Shown piece by piece: positions 50,857-55,289 of a DNA stretch of 55,289 nt. Position numbers and translations under genes: made by a program. Under the pieces are notes generated by a model. The model worked only from the letters and a program-made list of their open reading frames with translations, did not search any database and had not been told where the DNA came from. Positions within the stretch are counted from its first letter, which is position 1; each line of letters starts with the position of its first letter. Origin of the DNA: Agrilactobacillus fermenti (GTDB lineage: Bacteria > Bacillota > Bacilli > Lactobacillales > Lactobacillaceae); the NCBI RefSeq assembly GCF_021030645.1, contig NZ_JACGCJ010000019.1:1-55289 (forward strand), written 5' to 3'.

Positions 50857-53277
50857 ATGAAAATTTCTTATAAATGGTTACAAGATTATATCCCACTATC
50901 TGAAGATCCTGATGTCTTAGCCGATAAGGTTTCTCGAACTGGGATCGAGGTTGCAAGTGTCATTCGACCAGAGACTGGCTTGAAAAAAATCGTCGTTGGG
51001 CATATTAATGCAATGGCACCACACCCAGATTCAGATCATCTAAATATCTGCCAAGTTGATGTTGGTGAAGCTGAAGATTATCAAATCGTTTGTGGCGCAC
51101 CTAATGTCGCACCTGGCCAGAATGTCATCGTGGCTTTGCCTAATTCACGTATTGCCGGCAATACTAAAATTAAAAAGTCAAAAATGCGTGGTGTGCAATC
51201 CATGGGCATGATTTGCAGTCTTCAAGAGATCGGTTTTTCCGAAAATGTTGTACCTAAAGAATTTGCAAACGGCATTTACGTCTTTCAAGAGCCAGTTACT
51301 GTGGGTGCACCGGTATTTAAGTATTTAGGTATGGATGACATTATTTTGGATTTTGATATTACACCAAATCGAGCAGATACGTTGGGTATGCATGGTGCTG
51401 CATGGGAAGTTGGTGCGATGTATGCTGAAAAACCTAAATTTGAAACCAACGATTTAGTTGAAACTGGGCAGTCAATTGCCAATGAATTAAGCGTTGATGT
51501 GACAAATAAAAATTTGGTACCAGCCTATTATTTACGTAGAATTCATAACGTTAAACTGCAACCAAGTCCGATGTGGTTGCAAACACGTCTTTGGAATGCT
51601 GGTATTCGGCCAATCAATAATGTCGTTGACATTACCAACTACGTTATGATCACTTACGGGCAGCCATTGCATGCGTTTGATGCTAACAAATTAACCAGTG
51701 ACCATATTGTCGTACGGCAAGCACAAAAGAAAGAAACATTGGAAACACTTGATGAAGTGACACGTCAATTAAGTACTGATGACATTGTGATTACTGATGA
51801 TAGCCAAACACCAATTGCTTTAGCCGGTATCATGGGTGGCAAACAAAGCGAGATTGATGGCAACACGACTGATGTTATTTTAGAATCAGCCGTCTTTGAT
51901 GGGGCAGCAATTCGAAAAACGGCACAACGTCAGAATTTACGGACGGATGCTTCCACCCGGTTTGAAAAGGGAGTTGATACAAGTGCGATCATTGAAGCCT
52001 TAAATGCGGCCGCCGCTTTGTTAGTCAAATATGCAGCAGCTACAGTTGATCAAGGCTATTTGACCGGTCAAGCAATAAAACCTCAGGCCGTTACTATCCC
52101 GATTAAGTTAGATCGAATTAATCATATTTTGGGAACCAGTTTAACATTAGATCAAGTTATTGAAATTTTTCATAACTTAGGCTTTGGTACCGCAGTCACT
52201 GATGGTGAACTGATCAAAGTAACCGTGCCACCACGCCGCTGGGATATACATATTGAAGCTGATTTGGTTGAAGAAATCGCACGTATGTATGGTTACGATC
52301 GTTTACCAGTTTCGTTACCTAAAGTTGCCATGACACCAGGTGAATTTAATCCCCAACAAAAGTTCATTCGACATGCTAAACGACAACTTCAGAGCGCAGG
52401 TCTATCAGAAGTGATCAGCTATGCATTGACGACAGAAGTAAAAGCAACACAGTTTAAAATGACGCAATTAGATCAATTGACGAAGTTGAATTGGCCAATG
52501 ACTGAAGACCATGCTTATTTACGATTAAATCTAGTAAGTGGGCTATTAAATGATATTGCTTATAATGTTGCTCGAAAACAGACGGATCTAGCAATCTATG
52601 AACAAGGTCGTGTCTTTCCGAAACCTGAACAGCAAGTTCGACCAAATGAAGTCGAATATTTAGCTGGGGCCATTACTGGGCTAACACAATCTCCAAATTG
52701 GCTCGAACCTAAACAAGCCGCTGATTTCTATACTTTGAAGGGCATTGTGACAAATTACTTGGCGACTTTGGCATTAAAAGATGCGGTGGTCTATCGAGCC
52801 ACTGATCGGTATTCAGAAATGCATCCGGGACGTACAGCTGACATTTACATTGGGGATCAGTTTGTTGGTTTTATTGGGCAAGTCCATCCACTGATTGCCA
52901 AACAATATGACATTCACGAAACTTATGTTTTTCAACTAGATTTAACAAAGCTACTTGAAATGCCAAATCAACGCATTGTTTCTCAGCCGGCACCTAAATA
53001 TCCTGCTGTTTCTCGGGATATAGCTTTAGTTGTTCCTGAAAATACCACGAATGCTCAAATTGATGCTGTGATCCGTAGACGCGGTGGTCAATATCTGCAA
53101 CGAATCAAACTTTTTGATGTCTATCAAGGCAAGAATATTGCAACTGGTTATAAATCAATGGCTTATAGTTTACAATTTCAAAATCCTGAGGATACCTTAA
53201 CTGAAGGTGTGATCAATGAACAAATGACTCATATTTTGGACTACTTGAAATCTGAACTGAATGCTGAAATTCGTTAA
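50857..53277 (+). CDS. pheT: phenylalanyl-tRNA synthetase beta subunit
   Basis: An 806-residue subunit: tRNA-binding EMAP-like domain (about 40-150, HPDSDHLNICQVD), B3/B4 editing domain (about 215-390, including NNVVDITNYVM and GIMGGKQSEI), B5 (about 405-475) and the C-terminal anticodon-binding ferredoxin fold (AVSRDIALVVPENT near 707). The length and all domains are normal, so editing of Tyr-tRNA-Phe should be intact, in contrast to ThrRS in this window. Confidence 0.97.
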   Translation: MKISYKWLQDYIPLSEDPDVLADKVSRTGIEVASVIRPETGLKKIVVGHINAMAPHPDSDHLNICQVDVGEAEDYQIVCGAPNVAPGQNVIVALPNSRIAGNTKIKKSKMRGVQSMGMICSLQEIGFSENVVPKEFANGIYVFQEPVTVGAPVFKYLGMDDIILDFDITPNRADTLGMHGAAWEVGAMYAEKPKFETNDLVETGQSIANELSVDVTNKNLVPAYYLRRIHNVKLQPSPMWLQTRLWNAGIRPINNVVDITNYVMITYGQPLHAFDANKLTSDHIVVRQAQKKETLETLDEVTRQLSTDDIVITDDSQTPIALAGIMGGKQSEIDGNTTDVILESAVFDGAAIRKTAQRQNLRTDASTRFEKGVDTSAIIEALNAAAALLVKYAAATVDQGYLTGQAIKPQAVTIPIKLDRINHILGTSLTLDQVIEIFHNLGFGTAVTDGELIKVTVPPRRWDIHIEADLVEEIARMYGYDRLPVSLPKVAMTPGEFNPQQKFIRHAKRQLQSAGLSEVISYALTTEVKATQFKMTQLDQLTKLNWPMTEDHAYLRLNLVSGLLNDIAYNVARKQTDLAIYEQGRVFPKPEQQVRPNEVEYLAGAITGLTQSPNWLEPKQAADFYTLKGIVTNYLATLALKDAVVYRATDRYSEMHPGRTADIYIGDQFVGFIGQVHPLIAKQYDIHETYVFQLDLTKLLEMPNQRIVSQPAPKYPAVSRDIALVVPENTTNAQIDAVIRRRGGQYLQRIKLFDVYQGKNIATGYKSMAYSLQFQNPEDTLTEGVINEQMTHILDYLKSELNAEIR

Positions 53278-53361
53278 TTTTCTTAAAAGTTCATTAAGCT
53301 CGTGCAAAAACGTGCTAAATTTTGTATAATTGTGAAGATTAAGCATTCAGGGGGGCTAACT

Positions 53362-54507
53362 TTGCGTGAGAATAACCACAATCAAGATTCCAAAACGGAA
53401 TTAAAAGCTGCCGCGCAAAAACGTAAACAGCAACGTCAAACTGAAAAAAAAGCAGCTAATCGCATTGTTACTTGGATTTTAGCCGTTTTAGCTGTTTTAG
53501 TTGTTGTGTTGGGTTTGATGACATATCACTACATTAGTAGCTCTCTCAAACCATATGATCGTAATAGTAAAGCAGAAGTTTCTGTTAAAATTCCAATCGG
53601 CTCGACAACTAAAGAAGTTGCTGCAAAATTGGAAGACAAAAATATTATTAAGAGTGCCACCGTTTTCAATTATTATGTCAAAGCACACAATTTCTCTGAT
53701 TTCCAAGCTGGAACCTATATTTTTTCGCCAGCACAAACGTTGGATCAAATCACTGGTGAATTACAAAAAGGACCGGTTAAGAAAGTTGCCAGTCGTGTAA
53801 CTGTCAAAGAAGGCGTTACTGTCGAACAAATCGGCGATGCAATTGAAAAAGAAACTAAGTTTAAAAAAGCAGACTTTCTTAAATTGATGAAAAATGAAGC
53901 CTATCTTAAGGCTTTACAAAAGAAGTATCCTAAGTTGTTGAATTCAACGATGGCTGAAAAAAATGTACGTTATCATTTAGAAGGTTACTTATTCCCAGCA
54001 CGTTATGATATCTATCAAGGTGATACTTTGCGCCAATTGGTTGATAGCATGGTGCTTAAGATGAATCAAGTCATGGCGCCGTATTATCAAACTATTAAAA
54101 ATAAAGATTTGACAGTGCAGCAAACATTGACATTGGCTTCTTTGGTTGAACGTGAAGGTGTGACAAATACTGATAGGCGTAAAATTGCTGGTGTATTTTT
54201 CAACCGACTTGAAATTGATATGCCGATTCAATCAGATATTTCGGTCATGTACGCTTTGAATACACATAAAACGCATTTGACTAACAAAGATACAGCAGTT
54301 AAATCGCCTTATAATTTATATAAGAATAAAGGATTTGGACCGGGGCCTTTCAATTCACCGAGTCTTGAATCAATTCAAGCTGTTTTAAATCCAGCTGATC
54401 GAGATCAGGATTATCTCTATTTTGTTGCTGATCTAAAGACGGGTAAGGTGTATTATACGCATTCCTACGATGAGCATTTAAATACGAATTCAAACTTAGG
54501 TCAATAA
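53362..54507 (+). CDS. mltG: endolytic murein transglycosylase MltG
   Basis: A 381-residue YceG-like protein that cuts nascent glycan strands at the membrane. A basic cytoplasmic head rich in Lys and Gln precedes a membrane helix (about 36-58), a LysM-like part and the catalytic domain with LASLVEREGVTNTDRRKIAGVFFNRL (Glu near 255) and SPYNLYKNKGFGPGPFNSPS. The start is TTG at 53362, with GGGGGG six bases before it. TATAAT at 53325-53330 is its probable -10. Confidence 0.95.
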   Translation: MRENNHNQDSKTELKAAAQKRKQQRQTEKKAANRIVTWILAVLAVLVVVLGLMTYHYISSSLKPYDRNSKAEVSVKIPIGSTTKEVAAKLEDKNIIKSATVFNYYVKAHNFSDFQAGTYIFSPAQTLDQITGELQKGPVKKVASRVTVKEGVTVEQIGDAIEKETKFKKADFLKLMKNEAYLKALQKKYPKLLNSTMAEKNVRYHLEGYLFPARYDIYQGDTLRQLVDSMVLKMNQVMAPYYQTIKNKDLTVQQTLTLASLVEREGVTNTDRRKIAGVFFNRLEIDMPIQSDISVMYALNTHKTHLTNKDTAVKSPYNLYKNKGFGPGPFNSPSLESIQAVLNPADRDQDYLYFVADLKTGKVYYTHSYDEHLNTNSNLGQ

Positions 54508-54509
54508 AA

Positions 54510-54533
54510 ATCACCCCTTGTGGGTGGTTTTTT
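54510..54533 (+). terminator. terminator after mltG
   Basis: ATCACCC pairs with GGGTGGT around CTTGT, then a T run to 54533. Confidence 0.85.
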
Positions 54534-54543
54534 AAAATCAGCA

Positions 54544-54572
54544 TTGACAAACGATTCATAAATAAATATGAT
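54544..54572 (+). promoter_or_regulatory. strong promoter of greA
   Basis: TTGACA at 54544-54549 (perfect), 17-base spacer, TATGAT at 54567-54572. Confidence 0.85.
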
Positions 54573-54619
54573 GTTTACTTGTAATATTTAAATTTCACAT
54601 TATATGTGGAGGTGTAATA

Positions 54620-55093
54620 ATGGCTCAAAAGTCGTTTCCAATGACCGCTGAAGGAAAAGCCAAACTCGAACAAGAGTTAGAAGAATTAAAAACCGTAAAA
54701 AGACCCGAAGTAATTGAACGAATCAAAGTAGCACGTGGCTTTGGTGATTTATCTGAAAACTCCGAGTATGAATCTGCTAAAGATGAACAAAGCGTGGTTG
54801 AATCGCGTATTTCACAAATTGAAGAGATGATTCGTTTTGCCGACGTTGTCGATGCAAGTGCTGTCGATGAAGATGAGGTTTCAGTTGGTAAAACCGTAAC
54901 TTTTCTGGAAGACGGTGAAGATGATACCGAAGAATATCAAATCGTTGGTGCAGCTGAATCAGATCCCTTTGCTGGAAAAATTTCCAATGATTCGCCGATT
55001 GCACAGGCTTTGTTAGGTAAGCACGTCGGTGACAAGGTTCAGATCCAGACACCGGGTGGCACTATGGATGTGACCATTAAAGCGGTTGAATAG
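54620..55093 (+). CDS. greA: transcription elongation factor GreA
   Basis: A 157-residue factor that rescues backtracked RNA polymerase by triggering transcript cleavage. The N-terminal coiled coil (about 10-75) carries the acidic tip [16 protein letters not shown] near 40; the C-terminal FKBP-like domain ends in [19 protein letters not shown] precedes the ATG. Length is standard. Its terminator is intact but now has a group II intron directly behind it. Confidence 0.97.
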   Translation: MAQKSFPMTAEGKAKLEQELEELKTVKRPEVIERIKVARGFGDLSENSEYESAKDEQSVVESRISQIEEMIRFADVVDASAVDEDEVSVGKTVTFLEDGEDDTEEYQIVGAAESDPFAGKISNDSPIAQALLGKHVGDKVQIQTPGGTMDVTIKAVE

Positions 55094-55129
55094 CCCGATT
55101 TAGGTTTAATAGCTCAGGGTTCAATGAAG

Positions 55130-55168
55130 AGCAACTGGTAAGATTTAGTCTTGACCGGTTGCTTTTTT
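55130..55168 (+). terminator. terminator of greA and intron landing site
   Basis: AGCAACTGGT at 55130-55139 pairs with ACCGGTTGCT at 55154-55163 (one G-U), then six T. The intron begins two bases later. Confidence 0.9.
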
Positions 55169-55169
55169 A

Positions 55170-55289
55170 GTGCGCCCGGCATGGGCGCTAACTTGGTGGT
55201 GAAAGTCCACTATAGACCGTAGTAGTCGGAACTATTAGTTGAGGACAAGGGTGTCCACCGTGAGGTGGAATCTGAAGGAAGTCTAAAGC
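55170..55289 (+). mobile_element. 5' end of a group II intron (IIC-like), truncated by the window
   Basis: The sequence begins GTGCGCCC and folds GCGCCC-GGCAT-GGGCGC. It continues with GGTGAAAGTCCAC, CAAGGGTGTCC and GAATCTGAAGGAAG, the domain I landmarks of bacterial group II introns, close to those I recall for the Oceanobacillus IIC intron. IIC introns insert behind terminator hairpins, exactly as here. The reverse transcriptase/maturase and the catalytic domain V would lie beyond the window. Confidence 0.88.

Noticed and set aside
1-55289. CRISPR arrays, tRNA or rRNA genes, prophage or toxin-antitoxin modules
   Set aside because: No regularly spaced repeats, cloverleaf or rRNA sequences, and no phage or toxin families were seen; nearly all coding space is housekeeping.

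Overview
The window is a chromosomal segment of a low-GC Gram-positive bacterium, almost certainly a member of the Lactobacillaceae. The evidence is the gene content and order (pbp2A-yheA-yhaO-yhaN-yhaM-prsA-hit-ecsAB; trmB-ytpP-ytpR-sftA-murC; polA-mutM-coaE-nrdR-dnaB-dnaI-thrS-infC-rpmI-rplT; yqeG-yqeH-yhbY-nadD-yqeK-rsfS-yqeM-tmcAL; pheS-pheT; mltG-greA), Firmicutes-type ribosome binding sites, two T-box leaders, a DnaB/DnaI helicase-loading pair and AT-rich codon use. I cannot name the species from sequence alone.

Layout. 1-184: the 3' end of an IS3-family element. 215-3718: an RluD-type pseudouridine synthase facing a class A penicillin-binding protein and YheA. 3898-8783: an SbcCD-like nuclease/ATPase pair (YhaO, YhaN) with the exoribonuclease YhaM, followed by a small MITE-like inverted-repeat element. 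9000-12888: PrsA, a YtxH protein and HIT on the minus strand, diverging from the EcsAB transporter. 13085-20014: a YtmP-like kinase, TrmB, a thioredoxin-like protein, YtpR, the soluble DNA translocase SftA and MurC. 20091-28077: a BI-1 membrane protein, then DNA repair and replication genes. 28150-31798: T-box-controlled thrS and the infC-rpmI-rplT operon with its own promoter and leader. 31860-35990 (minus): a five-gene operon of two ring-cleaving dioxygenase/glyoxalase-like proteins, an esterase, a flavin reductase and a quinone-oxidoreductase-like protein. 36162-42252: the conserved yqeG-to-yceD ribosome-assembly/NAD run. 42315-47596: 6-phosphogluconate dehydrogenase, an OmpR-type two-component system, YidC and acylphosphatase. 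47660-55093: an rRNA methyltransferase, an HD protein, a redox-type HxlR regulator, T-box-controlled pheST, mltG and greA. 55170-55289: the first 120 bases of a group II intron sitting directly behind the greA terminator.

Most of the window is conserved housekeeping DNA. The points that stand out are: (i) a threonyl-tRNA synthetase that has lost both editing-site motifs (the HxxxH and CxxxH ligands) while keeping the aminoacylation site; (ii) a shared palindrome (TTACTN-N4/5-NAGTAA, containing TACT-N7-AGTA) in the promoters of the HxlR regulator and the dioxygenase/quinone operon 13 kb away, with a third copy at the prsA promoter, which suggests a small redox regulon; (iii) an IIC-type group II intron at a terminator; (iv) a 127-bp inverted-repeat element flanked by 17-bp perfect direct repeats; and (v) a MutM zinc finger lacking its fourth cysteine. 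No tRNA, rRNA or CRISPR array was found.
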